Shown here in pieces: positions 15,969-25,893 of a stretch of 64,000 nt of DNA. The notes under the pieces are model-generated. The model did no database searches, had not been told where the DNA came from, and saw only the letters and a list, made by a program, of their open reading frames with translations. The DNA comes from Chryseobacterium indologenes (GTDB taxonomy: Bacteria; Bacteroidota; Bacteroidia; Flavobacteriales; Weeksellaceae). The stretch lies in the NCBI RefSeq assembly GCF_002025665.1, contig NZ_CP018786.1:4464001-4528000 (forward strand), read 5' to 3'. How positions within the stretch are numbered: position 1 is the stretch's first letter; each line of letters begins with the position of its first letter. The translations under genes were made by a program, and so were the position numbers.

Positions 15969-15984
15969 GGTGATAAAAGTCACC
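15969..15984. promoter_or_regulatory. Crp/Fnr-type operator GGTGA-N6-TCACC
   Basis: A perfect palindrome with the half-site spacing of Crp sites (TGTGA-N6-TCACA). Its centre lies about 41-42 bp upstream of the predicted transcription start of the DUF5777 operon. The nearest upstream gene encodes a Crp/Fnr-type regulator. Confidence 0.65.
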
Positions 15985-16035
15985 AGTCAAATTGTTTTTA
16001 TCAATGATAGAAATAAAGTTTTCAAACAATTGAGA

Positions 16036-16686
16036 TTAGACGATTCTAACATTTTCATTTACAGGAACTTTTATTCCTTCTTTAGTCTGAACAATTTCAC
16101 CTTCGCTTTCAATTTTTTTCAAAACCCGGCTCACAACTTCTCTGGAAGTTCCCAAACTATTGGCAATTTCACGATGGGTAATCTTAATAGGATTGTTTCC
16201 TGTGGATGAAATCTGTTGTTTGATATAGTTCAGAACCCTCTTATCCAGTCTGTGAAAAACAGCATCATTCACCATGTTCATCACTTCTGAAAATCTTCGG
16301 TCATATTCATGGTAAAAGAGTTTATTAATCTCCGGAAATCTGGTAAGCCATTCGTGCATGATTGAAACGGGAATCAGAATGGCTTCTGAATCTTCTTCTG
16401 CAACAGCATATACCCTACTGATATAATCTGTCAGAATAGATGAAAAGGTCATCAGACAACTATCTTTCGGTTTGATATAATAGTAGATCAGCTCTCTACC
16501 ATCATTGAGGGTAAAAACCTTGATAGAACCTTTTATTAAGAAAGGGACAAACTTATTTTTCTGTCCTTCTCTTATAATTTCAGTCTTTGCTTTTATATCA
16601 ATAGCAACAGCATGTTTTTCAAGCTCAGATAAAAATTCGGCACCTAAAAAGCCAAATTTACTTACAGCGAACGAGTTATCAATCAT
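16036..16686 (-). CDS. Crp/Fnr family transcriptional regulator
   Basis: 216 residues: a cyclic-nucleotide-binding-type beta barrel (REGQKNKFVPFLIKGSIKVF, about 39-58), a dimer helix, and a C-terminal winged helix with ITHREIANSLGTSREVVSRVLKKIE. There is no N-terminal cysteine cluster, so it is not an Fnr-type iron-sulfur sensor, and the phosphate-binding arginine typical of true Crp (GE...RSA) is not visible, so the ligand is unknown. It is transcribed in the same direction as the DUF5777 operon, 126 bp upstream of it, and probably controls it through the palindrome at 15969-15984. Confidence 0.9.
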   Translation of the reverse strand: MIDNSFAVSKFGFLGAEFLSELEKHAVAIDIKAKTEIIREGQKNKFVPFLIKGSIKVFTLNDGRELIYYYIKPKDSCLMTFSSILTDYISRVYAVAEEDSEAILIPVSIMHEWLTRFPEINKLFYHEYDRRFSEVMNMVNDAVFHRLDKRVLNYIKQQISSTGNNPIKITHREIANSLGTSREVVSRVLKKIESEGEIVQTKEGIKVPVNENVRIV

Positions 16687-16713
16687 ATTTTATATTTTCT
16701 GCTTTTTCTCAAA

Positions 16714-16721
16714 CAAAGATA
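16714..16721 (-). promoter_or_regulatory. -7 promoter element (TATCTTTG) of the Crp/Fnr gene
   Basis: An exact TAnnTTTG match on the minus strand, 28 bp before the start codon. No -33 TTG at the usual distance. Confidence 0.55.
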
Positions 16722-16815
16722 TAAAATTGATATATCCTTACTACACATTTTTATCTTATTAAACAAAATTAACAATTTGACAAATTTTAATTATCTTTCC
16801 TTAAAGTGCAAAAAA

Positions 16816-16841
16816 AATGTCCTGGTAAAAACCAGGACATT
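16816..16841 (-). terminator. Terminator of the rpoBC-DUF3467 transcript
   Basis: A perfect 11-bp stem (16816-16826 with 16831-16841), AAAA loop, with seven A on the left giving the U-tract on the minus strand. Confidence 0.85.
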
Positions 16842-16865
16842 CTTTATTTTATTGTAAAAGAAATC

Positions 16866-17171
16866 TTACGCTTGAACGTTGTTTCCTCCTAATACGAAAG
16901 GCTCAACTTCTTTGATTTCTCCGAACTGCTGCTCGTAGTTAGCGATGTTCTGTTGAAGAGCACTTAATACTCTTTTAGCGTGAAGTGGAGCAAGAATTAC
17001 TCTTGATCTTACTTTAGCTTGCTGAACACCTGGCATCAACTGAATAAAGTCTACTACAAATTCAGATGGAGAGTGGTTTACTAAAGCTAGGTTAGCATAG
17101 ATACCAGCAGCTACCATTTCGTTTAATTCGATGTTGATGTTTCCGTCTTGTGGATTTTGATTGTTGTCCAT
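16866..17171 (-). CDS. DUF3467 domain-containing protein
   Basis: A 101-residue cytoplasmic protein matching DUF3467: YANLALVNHSPSEFVVDF, then LMPGVQQAKVRSRVILAPLHAKR, the full family core. Members are short, conserved in Bacteroidota and of unknown function. It is the last gene of the rpoB-rpoC transcript, 87 bp after rpoC, and a terminator follows. The position suggests a link to transcription or translation, but this is inference only. Confidence 0.85.
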   Translation of the reverse strand: MDNNQNPQDGNINIELNEMVAAGIYANLALVNHSPSEFVVDFIQLMPGVQQAKVRSRVILAPLHAKRVLSALQQNIANYEQQFGEIKEVEPFVLGGNNVQA

Positions 17172-17258
17172 TGTTATAAATTATGTTTTTAAAATTCGAA
17201 ATTTGAGATTGTGAAAATATAAAAATAATTTCAAATCCCAAATTTCAAATCATTAATT

Positions 17259-20200
17259 TTAGTTAAGGTCTTCGAATTCTTTCTTAGAACCAACAATAAC
17301 GTTCTGATACTCTTTAAGACCTGTACCTGCAGGAATTCTGTGACCTACAATTACATTTTCTTTAAGACCGTTAAGATCGTCTACTTTACCAGCAACTGCT
17401 GCTTCGTTAAGAACTTTCGTTGTTTCCTGGAACGATGCTGCAGACATGAATGACTTAGTCTGAAGGGCCGCTCTTGTAATACCTTGTAGTACAGGAGTTG
17501 CAGTAGCAGGAAGAGCTTCTCTTACTTCTACTAGACCTAAATCTTCACGCTTCAACTTAGAGTTTTCGTCTCTTAATTCTCTTGCTGTAATCATCTGACC
17601 TGGTTGGAATTCTTTAGAATCACCAGCATCTACTACAACTTTAAGACCGAATACTCTGTTGTTTTCTTCTAAGAAATCAAACTTGTGTTCAAGAGCTCCT
17701 TCAAGGAATTGAGTATCACCTCCATCTACGATAGATACTTTCGTCATCATCTGTCTTACGATAATTTCGAAGTGCTTGTCGTCGATTTTTACCCCCTGTA
17801 GACGGTAAACTTCCTGAATTTCGTTTACTAAGTATTCCTGAACGGCAGTTGGACCTTTAATTCTTAAGATATCTTCCGGTGTGATAGAACCGTCAGAAAG
17901 TGGAGAACCTGCTCTTACGAAGTCATTTTCCTGAACAAGAATCTGGTTAGAAAGTTTTACTAAATAAATTTTTCTTTCTCCAGTTTTAGCCTCAACAATA
18001 AGTTCACGGTTACCTCTCTTGATTTTTCCGTAAGAAACTACCCCGTCGATTTCAGTAACAACCGCTGGGTTTGAAGGGTTTCTTGCTTCGAATAATTCGG
18101 TAACTCTCGGAAGACCTCCGGTGATATCCCCTGCTTTTGCAGATTTTCTTGGGATTTTGATTAAGACTTTACCAGCCTTAATTTTTTCACCATCGTTAAC
18201 CATTAAGTGGGCTCCTACCGGTAAGTTGTAAGCTTTTTGCTCAACCCCTTTAGAGTCTACCACTTTCAAGGTAGGTACGGCTTTCTTATTTCTAGATTCG
18301 GAGATTACTTTCTCTTCAAATCCTGTTTGTTCGTCAATTTCAAGTTGGAATGAAATACCCTGGATGATATCCTCGTATTCTACCTTACCTGAAGTTTCAG
18401 CAATGATAACCGCGTTATACGGATCCCATCTACAGATTGTATCTCCTTTCTTCACTTTATCACCTGGTTTTACAGATAATATAGATCCGTAAGGTACGTT
18501 AGCTACCATTAATGGAGTTCTGGACTCATTATCAGCAACTAATCTGAATTCTGTTGAACGAGACACTACAACCTCAGCTGTATTACCGTTTTCATCTTCA
18601 GAAGTAATTGTTCTTACCTCGTCCATTTCTACGATACCATCTCTTCTTGCAACGATAGATGGGTTTTCTGATACGTTACCTGCAGTACCCCCTTGGTGGA
18701 AGGTTCTCAACGTAAGCTGAGTACCTGGTTCCCCAATTGACTGTGCTGCAATTACACCTACCGCTTCACCCATATGGATCACTTTACCTGTTGCTAAGTT
18801 TCTACCGTAACATTTCGCACAGATACCTTTCTTAGCTTCACAAGTTAATGGTGAACGAACCTCCACAGCTTCTAATCCTGCTTCTTCGATTCTCTTCGCC
18901 AAAGATTCAATGATCACCTGATCTGCACTTGCAATAAGCTCGTCAGTTTCAGGATCGTAAATATTATGAAGGGATACTCTACCTAAGATTCTTTCAGAGA
19001 TTCTTTCAACGATCTCATCATTTTTCTTAAGTGCAGTAACTTCTGTACCTCTTAGTGTTCCACAGTCGTCTTCTGTAACGATAACGTCCTGTGCAACGTC
19101 TACCAATCTTCTCGTTAAGTAACCAGCATCAGCTGTCTTAAGAGCGGTATCCGCAAGACCCTTACGAGCACCGTGGGTAGAGATAAAGTACTCTAGAATC
19201 GAAAGACCTTCCTTAAAGTTTGCAAGGATCGGGTTTTCGATGATCTCCGCTCCGGTAGAACCGGCTTTCTGCGGTTTTGCCATCAAACCTCTCATCCCTG
19301 ATAACTGACGGATCTGTTCTTTAGAACCCCTCGCTCCAGAGTCAAGCATCATGTATACAGAGTTGAAACCACCTTGGTCAGTTTTCATTCTGCTCATGAT
19401 CATTTCAGTTAATCCTGCGTTGGTATTTGTCCAAACGTCGATTACCTGGTTATAACGTTCTGTATCGGTAATTAGACCCATGTTATAGTTAGCTCTAATT
19501 TCGTCTACAGTTTCAATTGAACTAGCAATCATCTGTTTTTTCTCAACAGGAACTACAATATCCCCTAGTGAGAAAGAAAGACCTCCTTTGAATGCGTTTG
19601 AATACCCTAGGTCTTTCATTGCATCAAGGAACTTCACAGTTGTAGGGAAATCTGTATCAGCAAGGATCTTACCGATAACGTTTCTCAATGATTTCTTAGT
19701 CAAAAGTTCATTGATATATCCTACCTGCTTAGGTACAATCTGGTTGAATAGGATTCTACCTACAGAAGTTTCGATCAATCTTGTAACGATTTCTCCATCT
19801 TCTTTGATAGGTAGTCTACATCTTACTTTAGCATTTAAAGATACTCTACCTTCAGCGTAAGCAATTTCTGCTTCTTCAGGAGAATAGAATGCAAGACCTT
19901 CTCCTTTTACTTTCATCGTCTCAGTAGAGCTTAATTCTTTAGTCATGAAATAAAGACCAAGAACCATGTCCTGAGATGGTACTGTAATTGGAGAACCGTT
20001 TGCAGGGTTCAAGATGTTTTGAGAACCTAACATCAATAACTGAGCTTCAAGGATTGCTTCTGGTCCTAGTGGCAAGTGTACCGCCATCTGGTCACCATCG
20101 AAATCCGCGTTGAAGGCCGTTGTTACTAATGGGTGTAGCTGGATTGCCTTACCTTCGATCATCTTAGGTTGGAAAGCCTGAATACCCAGTCTGTGAAGCG

Positions 20201-21524
20201 TAGGTGCTCTGTTCAATAGAACAGGGTGACCTTTCATCACGTTTTCAAGGATATCATAAACTACCGGTTCTTTTCTGTCGATAATTCTCTTTGCAGATTT
20301 TACTGTTTTTACAATACCTCTTTCAATTAGTTTTCTAATGATGAATGGTTTGTAAAGTTCAGCTGCCATATCTTTAGGAATACCACATTCGTGAAGCTGT
20401 AAGTTTGGACCTACAACAATTACCGAACGCGCAGAGTAGTCAACCCTTTTTCCTAGTAGGTTCTGACGGAAACGACCTTGCTTACCTTTCAATGAATCAG
20501 AAAGTGATTTCAATGGTCTGTTTGATTCAGATTTTACTGCAGAAGATTTTCTTGTGTTATCGAATAATGAATCTACTGATTCCTGAAGCATACGCTTCTC
20601 GTTTCTCAAGATTACTTCAGGAGCTTTGATCTCCAATAATCTCTTCAAACGGTTATTTCTGATAATAACTCTTCTATAAAGGTCATTCAAGTCAGAAGTA
20701 GCGAAACGTCCTCCATCCAATGGAACCAATGGTCTTAGTTCTGGTGGGATAACAGGAAGTACACGCATGATCATCCACTCTGGTCTGTTGATCATTCTTG
20801 TATTAGCACCTCTTAATGCTTCTACAACGTTCAATCTCTTAAGAGCTTCTGTTCTTCTTTGTTTTGAACCTTCGTTGTGAGCTTTGTGTCTCAAGTCGAA
20901 AGACAATGCATCAAGATCGATTCTTTTTAATAGATCTTCTACAGCTTCAGCACCCATTCTGGCGATGAATTTGTTTGGATCAGAATCATCAAGATATTGG
21001 TTTTCTACAGGAAGAGTTTCCATGATGTCAAGGTACTCTTCTTCTGTAAGGAATTCCATATTTTCAAAATCAGAACCGTCCAATTTTTTAGCAATACCCT
21101 GCTGAATCACTACATATCTTTCGTAGTAGATGATCATGTCTAATTTCTTAGAAGGAATTCCTAAAAGGTATCCGATTTTGTTTGGTAATGAACGGAAATA
21201 CCAGATGTGTGCAATTGGAACTACAAGGTTGATGTGCCCGATTCTCTCTCTTCTTACTTTTTTCTCAGTAACTTCTACTCCACAACGGTCACAAACGATT
21301 CCTTTGTAACGAATTCTCTTGTATTTACCACAAGCACATTCGTAATCCTTTACAGGACCAAAGATTTTCTCACAGAATAGCCCGTCTCTTTCAGGCTTGT
21401 GAGTTCTGTAGTTAATAGTTTCCGGCTTTAAAACCTCCCCTCTTGAGTCTTGTAAAATAGACTCCGGTGAAGCTAGACCGATGGTTATTTTATTAAATCT
21501 ACTTGATTTATTTTTATTTGACAT
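17259..21524 (-). CDS. rpoC: DNA-directed RNA polymerase subunit beta'
   Basis: 1421 residues. The N-terminal zinc finger is seen at CACGKYKRIRYKGIVCDRCG, the catalytic magnesium loop NADFDGDQMAVHLPL near residue 470, the trigger-loop and bridge-helix region around GEAVGVIAAQSIGEPGTQLT, and the second zinc site with CEAKKGICAKCYGRN. The length agrees with Bacteroidota RpoC, including the insertion between the catalytic core and the C-terminus. It follows rpoB after 106 bp. Nothing odd is seen. Confidence 0.98.
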   Translation of the reverse strand: MSNKNKSSRFNKITIGLASPESILQDSRGEVLKPETINYRTHKPERDGLFCEKIFGPVKDYECACGKYKRIRYKGIVCDRCGVEVTEKKVRRERIGHINLVVPIAHIWYFRSLPNKIGYLLGIPSKKLDMIIYYERYVVIQQGIAKKLDGSDFENMEFLTEEEYLDIMETLPVENQYLDDSDPNKFIARMGAEAVEDLLKRIDLDALSFDLRHKAHNEGSKQRRTEALKRLNVVEALRGANTRMINRPEWMIMRVLPVIPPELRPLVPLDGGRFATSDLNDLYRRVIIRNNRLKRLLEIKAPEVILRNEKRMLQESVDSLFDNTRKSSAVKSESNRPLKSLSDSLKGKQGRFRQNLLGKRVDYSARSVIVVGPNLQLHECGIPKDMAAELYKPFIIRKLIERGIVKTVKSAKRIIDRKEPVVYDILENVMKGHPVLLNRAPTLHRLGIQAFQPKMIEGKAIQLHPLVTTAFNADFDGDQMAVHLPLGPEAILEAQLLMLGSQNILNPANGSPITVPSQDMVLGLYFMTKELSSTETMKVKGEGLAFYSPEEAEIAYAEGRVSLNAKVRCRLPIKEDGEIVTRLIETSVGRILFNQIVPKQVGYINELLTKKSLRNVIGKILADTDFPTTVKFLDAMKDLGYSNAFKGGLSFSLGDIVVPVEKKQMIASSIETVDEIRANYNMGLITDTERYNQVIDVWTNTNAGLTEMIMSRMKTDQGGFNSVYMMLDSGARGSKEQIRQLSGMRGLMAKPQKAGSTGAEIIENPILANFKEGLSILEYFISTHGARKGLADTALKTADAGYLTRRLVDVAQDVIVTEDDCGTLRGTEVTALKKNDEIVERISERILGRVSLHNIYDPETDELIASADQVIIESLAKRIEEAGLEAVEVRSPLTCEAKKGICAKCYGRNLATGKVIHMGEAVGVIAAQSIGEPGTQLTLRTFHQGGTAGNVSENPSIVARRDGIVEMDEVRTITSEDENGNTAEVVVSRSTEFRLVADNESRTPLMVANVPYGSILSVKPGDKVKKGDTICRWDPYNAVIIAETSGKVEYEDIIQGISFQLEIDEQTGFEEKVISESRNKKAVPTLKVVDSKGVEQKAYNLPVGAHLMVNDGEKIKAGKVLIKIPRKSAKAGDITGGLPRVTELFEARNPSNPAVVTEIDGVVSYGKIKRGNRELIVEAKTGERKIYLVKLSNQILVQENDFVRAGSPLSDGSITPEDILRIKGPTAVQEYLVNEIQEVYRLQGVKIDDKHFEIIVRQMMTKVSIVDGGDTQFLEGALEHKFDFLEENNRVFGLKVVVDAGDSKEFQPGQMITARELRDENSKLKREDLGLVEVREALPATATPVLQGITRAALQTKSFMSAASFQETTKVLNEAAVAGKVDDLNGLKENVIVGHRIPAGTGLKEYQNVIVGSKKEFEDLN

Positions 21525-21630
21525 AATTTTATTTTTGATTATAAAGATTAAAGATTGAAAGCGTTACACTTTCGCTCTTATCATCTCGGAGTTGATTAAT
21601 TCTTTAATTTTTAGTAATTAAATCTTTAAT

Positions 21631-24600
21631 TTACTCCTCCAATCTTACGTCTAATCCAAGACCTTGTAACTCGTGAAGTAATACGTTGAATGATTCTGGA
21701 ATACCTGGTTCAGGCATAGATTCACCTTTCGCAATTGCTTCATAAGTTTTTGCTCTACCAATCACGTCATCCGACTTCACAGTCAAGATCTCTCTCAAGA
21801 TGTTAGATGCACCGAATGCTTCAAGTGCCCAAACCTCCATCTCTCCGAATCTCTGACCTCCGAACTGAGCTTTACCTCCTAACGGCTGCTGAGTAATCAA
21901 TGAGTAAGGACCAATAGAACGTGCGTGCATCTTATCATCTACCATGTGTCCTAGTTTCAACATGTAAATGATACCTACTGTCGCAGCCTGAGTAAATCTT
22001 TCTCCGGTACCACCATCATAAAGGTGAGTGTGACCGAATTTAGGAAGACCTGCTTTCTCAGTATATTCAGTAATCTGATCAAGACTTGCTCCATCGAAGA
22101 TTGGCGTAGCGAACTTCAATCCTAATTTTCTACCAGCCCATCCAAGAACGGTTTCGTAGATCTGACCGATGTTCATACGCGAAGGTACCCCTAGTGGATT
22201 CAATACGATATCTACTGGTGTTCCGTCTTCAAGGAATGGCATATCTTCTTCACGAACGATTCTTGAAACGATACCTTTGTTACCGTGACGTCCTGCCATT
22301 TTATCTCCTACATTCAGTTTACGTTTCTTAGCGATGTAAACTTTAGCCAACTTCATGATCCCTGCCGGAAGCTCATCTCCGATTGAAATTGCAAATTTCT
22401 CACGGTTTTTAACTCCCTGGATGTCGTTATATTTGATTTTGTAATTGTGAATCAATTGTTTGATCAACTCATTCTTGTCAGCGTCAACTGTCCAGTCTGA
22501 ACCGCTAACGTTTACATAATCTTCAACTGAAGTTAATAACTTGTGAGTGAACTTCACACCTTTACCGATGATTTCTTCGTCCAGGTCATTTTGTACCCCT
22601 TGAGAAGTTTTACCGCTTACCAGTGTGTTTAATTTTTCAATTAAAGTATTTCTCAACTCATCAAACTTAGCCTTGTAAGTGTTTTCAATTTCTTCAAGTT
22701 TAAGTTTTTCTTCAGTTCTTTTCTTTTTGTCTTTAATGTTTCTGGAGAACAATTTTTTGTTGATAACAACTCCTCTTAATGAAGAGTCAGCTTTCAATGA
22801 AGCATCCTTCACATCACCAGCTTTATCACCGAAGATTGCTCTAAGAAGTTTTTCTTCAGGAGTCGGGTCAGATTCACCTTTTGGAGTAATTTTACCAATC
22901 ATGATATCTCCAGGCTTCACTTCAGCACCGATTCTGATCATACCGTTCTCGTCAAGATCTTTAGTAGCTTCTTCAGATACGTTTGGAATATCTGCTGTAA
23001 GTTCTTCCATACCTAATTTGGTATCACGAACTTCAAGAGAATACTCATCCACGTGGATTGAAGTAAACCAGTCTTCACGTACAACTTTTTCGTTGATTAC
23101 GATCGCATCCTCGAAGTTGTATCCTTTCCAAGGCATGAACGCTACCACTAAGTTTCTACCAAGAGCTAATTCTCCTTTTTCAGTAGCATAACCGTCGCAA
23201 AGTACCTGTCCTTTTTCCACTACATCACCTACTCTTACGTTTGGTCTTAGGGTAATGGTTGTACTCTGGTTAGTTTTTCTAAACTTAGTAAGGTTATATG
23301 TTTTAGTAGCAGACTCGAATTGTACTAAATCTTCGTCTTCGCTTCTTTCATATTTAATAACGATTCTGTCAGCATCTACGTACTGTACTGTACCTGTACC
23401 TTCAGCGTTAATTAAGATTCTTGAATCTCTTGCAACTTGTTGCTCAAGCCCTGTACCCACGATTGGAGCCTGTGGCTTCAATAGAGGAACGGCCTGACGC
23501 ATCATGTTAGATCCCATCAATGCACGGTTCGCATCATCATGCTCAAGGAACGGAATTAATGAAGCCGAAATACCAGAGATCTGGTTTGGTGCAACATCAA
23601 TAAGGTTAACCTGAGATGGCTCCACTACAGGGTAGTCACCATCTAATCTTGCAATAATTCTATCTGTTAAGAAATCACCGTTATCGCTCAATTCAACGTT
23701 TGCCTGAGCAATTACTTTGTCTTCTTCGTCTTCTGCATTAAGGTAAATAGGATCAGCATTAAGATTAATCTTGCTGTCTTCTACTTTTCTATATGGAGTT
23801 TCGATGAAACCTAGTCTGTTGATTTTAGCATAAATACCTAGGGATGAAATCAAACCGATGTTTGGTCCTTCCGGAGTTTCAATCGGGCAAATTCTTCCGT
23901 AGTGAGTATGGTGAACGTCTCGAACCTCGAAACCTGCTCTTTCTCTTGATAAACCACCAGGCCCTAGTGCAGATAATCTTCTCTTGTGAGTAATTTCTGA
24001 TAGAGGGTTGGTTTGGTCCATGAACTGAGAAAGCTGGTTGGTACCAAAGAATGAGTTAATTACAGATGTTAATGTCTTAGCATTTACAAGGTCAAGTGGA
24101 GTAAAGATTTCGTTATCTCTAACGTTCATTCTTTCCTTGATTGTTCTTGCAATTCTTGAAAGACCTACTCCGAACTGTCCAGCTAATTGCTCACCAACAG
24201 TTTTAATTCTTCTGTTTGATAAGTGGTCAATATCATCAACCTCAGCTTTAGAGTTTACAAGCTCGATTAAGTGTCTTACGATAGCAATGATATCTTCTTT
24301 TGTAAGAACTTCAGTTGTAGTTGGAATATTAAGACCTAACTTTTTGTTCAATCTGTAACGTCCTACTTCACCTAATGAATATCTTTGCTCAGAGAAGAAT
24401 AATTTTTCAATGATTCCTCTTGCAGTTTCCTCATCTGGTGGATCTGCATTTCTTAACTGACGATAAATATACTCTACCGCTTCTTTTTCAGAGTTAGTAG
24501 GGTCTTTTTGTAATGTATTCTGGATGATAGAGAATTCGTTGCTGTTTTCTTTGTGAATCAGGATTGATTTCACACCAGCATCAAGAATAAGATCTAAGTG

Positions 24601-25452
24601 TTCTTTTTCAAGAATAGTTTCTCTATCCAAGATGATTTCGTTTCTTTCGATAGAAACTACTTCACCTGTATCTTCGTCTACGAAATCTTCAAACCAAGTG
24701 TTCAATACTCTCGCAGCCAATGTTCTCCCTTCTACTTTTTTAAGGGCAGCTTTAGAAACTTTCACTTCTTCAGCAAGGTCGAAGATCTGAAGGATATCCT
24801 TGTCAGATTCATAACCAATCGCTCTTAATAGAGTTGTTAATGGTAATTTTTTCTTACGGTCGATATACGCGTACATTACGCTGTTGATATCTGTTGTAAA
24901 TTCCATCCAAGATCCTTTGAAAGGAATAATTCTTGAATAGTAAAGTTTGGTTCCGTTTGCGTGGTAAGTTTGTCCGAAGAATACACCAGGTGAACGGTGA
25001 AGCTGCGTAACGATAACTCTTTCAGCACCATTGATGATAAAAGAACCACTTGGCGTCATATAAGGAACCGGACCTAAGTATACGTCCTGAACCACTGTTT
25101 GGAAATCTTCGTGTTCCGGGTCAGTACAATACAATTTAAGTCTAGCTTTTAGAGGAACTGAATAAGTAAGTCCTCTTTCCACACACTCATCGATTGAATA
25201 ACGTGGAGAATCTACCAGATAGTCTAAGAATTCTAATACGAATTGGTTTCTTGAATCCGTAATTGGGAAATTCTCTTGGAAAGTCTTGTAAAGAGCTTCT
25301 GTCTTTCTGGCTTCAGGAAGTGTATCAAGCTGGAAAAATTCTCTGAAAGACTCTATTTGGATATCCAAAAAGTCTGGAGTGATGATTTTTCCTTTCGCTG
25401 ATGAGAAATTAATTCTCGGATTTCCTTGAGTTGTTGATTTTGTTTTACTCAT
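21631..25452 (-). CDS. rpoB: DNA-directed RNA polymerase subunit beta
   Basis: 1273 residues. The rifampicin-binding cluster is present (FFGTNQLSQFMDQTNPLSEI, THKRRLSALGPGG), as are the GDKMAGRHGNKGIVS catalytic segment and the C-terminal LQGLGLDV. The rifampicin region shows the wild-type residues DQTN, H, S and L. Unlike in most bacteria it does not follow rplL directly: 5 kb of other genes and a strong terminator lie between, and it has its own promoter with a leader of about 320 nt. Confidence 0.98.
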   Translation of the reverse strand: MSKTKSTTQGNPRINFSSAKGKIITPDFLDIQIESFREFFQLDTLPEARKTEALYKTFQENFPITDSRNQFVLEFLDYLVDSPRYSIDECVERGLTYSVPLKARLKLYCTDPEHEDFQTVVQDVYLGPVPYMTPSGSFIINGAERVIVTQLHRSPGVFFGQTYHANGTKLYYSRIIPFKGSWMEFTTDINSVMYAYIDRKKKLPLTTLLRAIGYESDKDILQIFDLAEEVKVSKAALKKVEGRTLAARVLNTWFEDFVDEDTGEVVSIERNEIILDRETILEKEHLDLILDAGVKSILIHKENSNEFSIIQNTLQKDPTNSEKEAVEYIYRQLRNADPPDEETARGIIEKLFFSEQRYSLGEVGRYRLNKKLGLNIPTTTEVLTKEDIIAIVRHLIELVNSKAEVDDIDHLSNRRIKTVGEQLAGQFGVGLSRIARTIKERMNVRDNEIFTPLDLVNAKTLTSVINSFFGTNQLSQFMDQTNPLSEITHKRRLSALGPGGLSRERAGFEVRDVHHTHYGRICPIETPEGPNIGLISSLGIYAKINRLGFIETPYRKVEDSKINLNADPIYLNAEDEEDKVIAQANVELSDNGDFLTDRIIARLDGDYPVVEPSQVNLIDVAPNQISGISASLIPFLEHDDANRALMGSNMMRQAVPLLKPQAPIVGTGLEQQVARDSRILINAEGTGTVQYVDADRIVIKYERSEDEDLVQFESATKTYNLTKFRKTNQSTTITLRPNVRVGDVVEKGQVLCDGYATEKGELALGRNLVVAFMPWKGYNFEDAIVINEKVVREDWFTSIHVDEYSLEVRDTKLGMEELTADIPNVSEEATKDLDENGMIRIGAEVKPGDIMIGKITPKGESDPTPEEKLLRAIFGDKAGDVKDASLKADSSLRGVVINKKLFSRNIKDKKKRTEEKLKLEEIENTYKAKFDELRNTLIEKLNTLVSGKTSQGVQNDLDEEIIGKGVKFTHKLLTSVEDYVNVSGSDWTVDADKNELIKQLIHNYKIKYNDIQGVKNREKFAISIGDELPAGIMKLAKVYIAKKRKLNVGDKMAGRHGNKGIVSRIVREEDMPFLEDGTPVDIVLNPLGVPSRMNIGQIYETVLGWAGRKLGLKFATPIFDGASLDQITEYTEKAGLPKFGHTHLYDGGTGERFTQAATVGIIYMLKLGHMVDDKMHARSIGPYSLITQQPLGGKAQFGGQRFGEMEVWALEAFGASNILREILTVKSDDVIGRAKTYEAIAKGESMPEPGIPESFNVLLHELQGLGLDVRLEE

Positions 25453-25776
25453 AAAACTTTTAAGAAAGGGTTAAAAAATATTTTGATTCATTAAAAAATA
25501 TCAGAAAAGAACAAGAAACAAGATAAAAGTAAAAGGTAAAAGTGTTTTTGGCGCTCACAAAGGACCTTAAGCTCTTTTAAACTTTGTATAGAGTTCTTTC
25601 TAACTGCAACGCTGGTATATCTTTTCACAGCGTAATGCAAAATATTTTTATTACTTTTGAGGCAGTATTACCGCAGTATTTATATACACGAAATCCCTTC
25701 CATGTTTTACACAATGAAAGAGTTGATTTTCAGTATTTTATAAATTTACAAACAATTTTTCGCGCCAAAAGAGGGG
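25453..25776 (-). promoter_or_regulatory. Long 5' leader of rpoBC
   Basis: A 324-nt non-coding stretch between the predicted transcription start and the rpoB ATG. It has several small pairings, the doubled word TAATACTGC-like near 25660-25680, and no ORF of note. It may be a control region; no known riboswitch or ribosomal-protein site is recognised. Confidence 0.5.
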
Positions 25777-25807
25777 CAAAGATACAAAAACTTATCCACA
25801 ATAACAA
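25777..25807 (-). promoter_or_regulatory. rpoB: Promoter of rpoBC (TTG-N20-TATCTTTG)
   Basis: On the minus strand TTG (25807-25805), a 20-bp spacer and TATCTTTG (25784-25777) match the Bacteroidota consensus closely. Confidence 0.8.
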
Positions 25808-25813
25808 ATAAAA

Positions 25814-25846
25814 CCTCTCATTTTGAGACTCTTAAAACAAGAGAGG
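25814..25846 (-). terminator. Likely terminator after the 864-residue T9SS gene
   Basis: CCTCTC (25814-25819) pairs with GAGAGG (25841-25846), with a smaller inner hairpin CTCTT/AAGAG between them; the minus-strand product is followed by TTTTATTT. Confidence 0.6.
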
Positions 25847-25893
25847 CTGCCCAAATATGAGCAACCCCTCCACAACACAAGCTAATCCTATGA

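Noticed and set aside
16036..16686. Oxygen sensor Fnr
   Set aside because: No N-terminal cysteine cluster for an iron-sulfur centre; only the general Crp/Fnr family can be stated.
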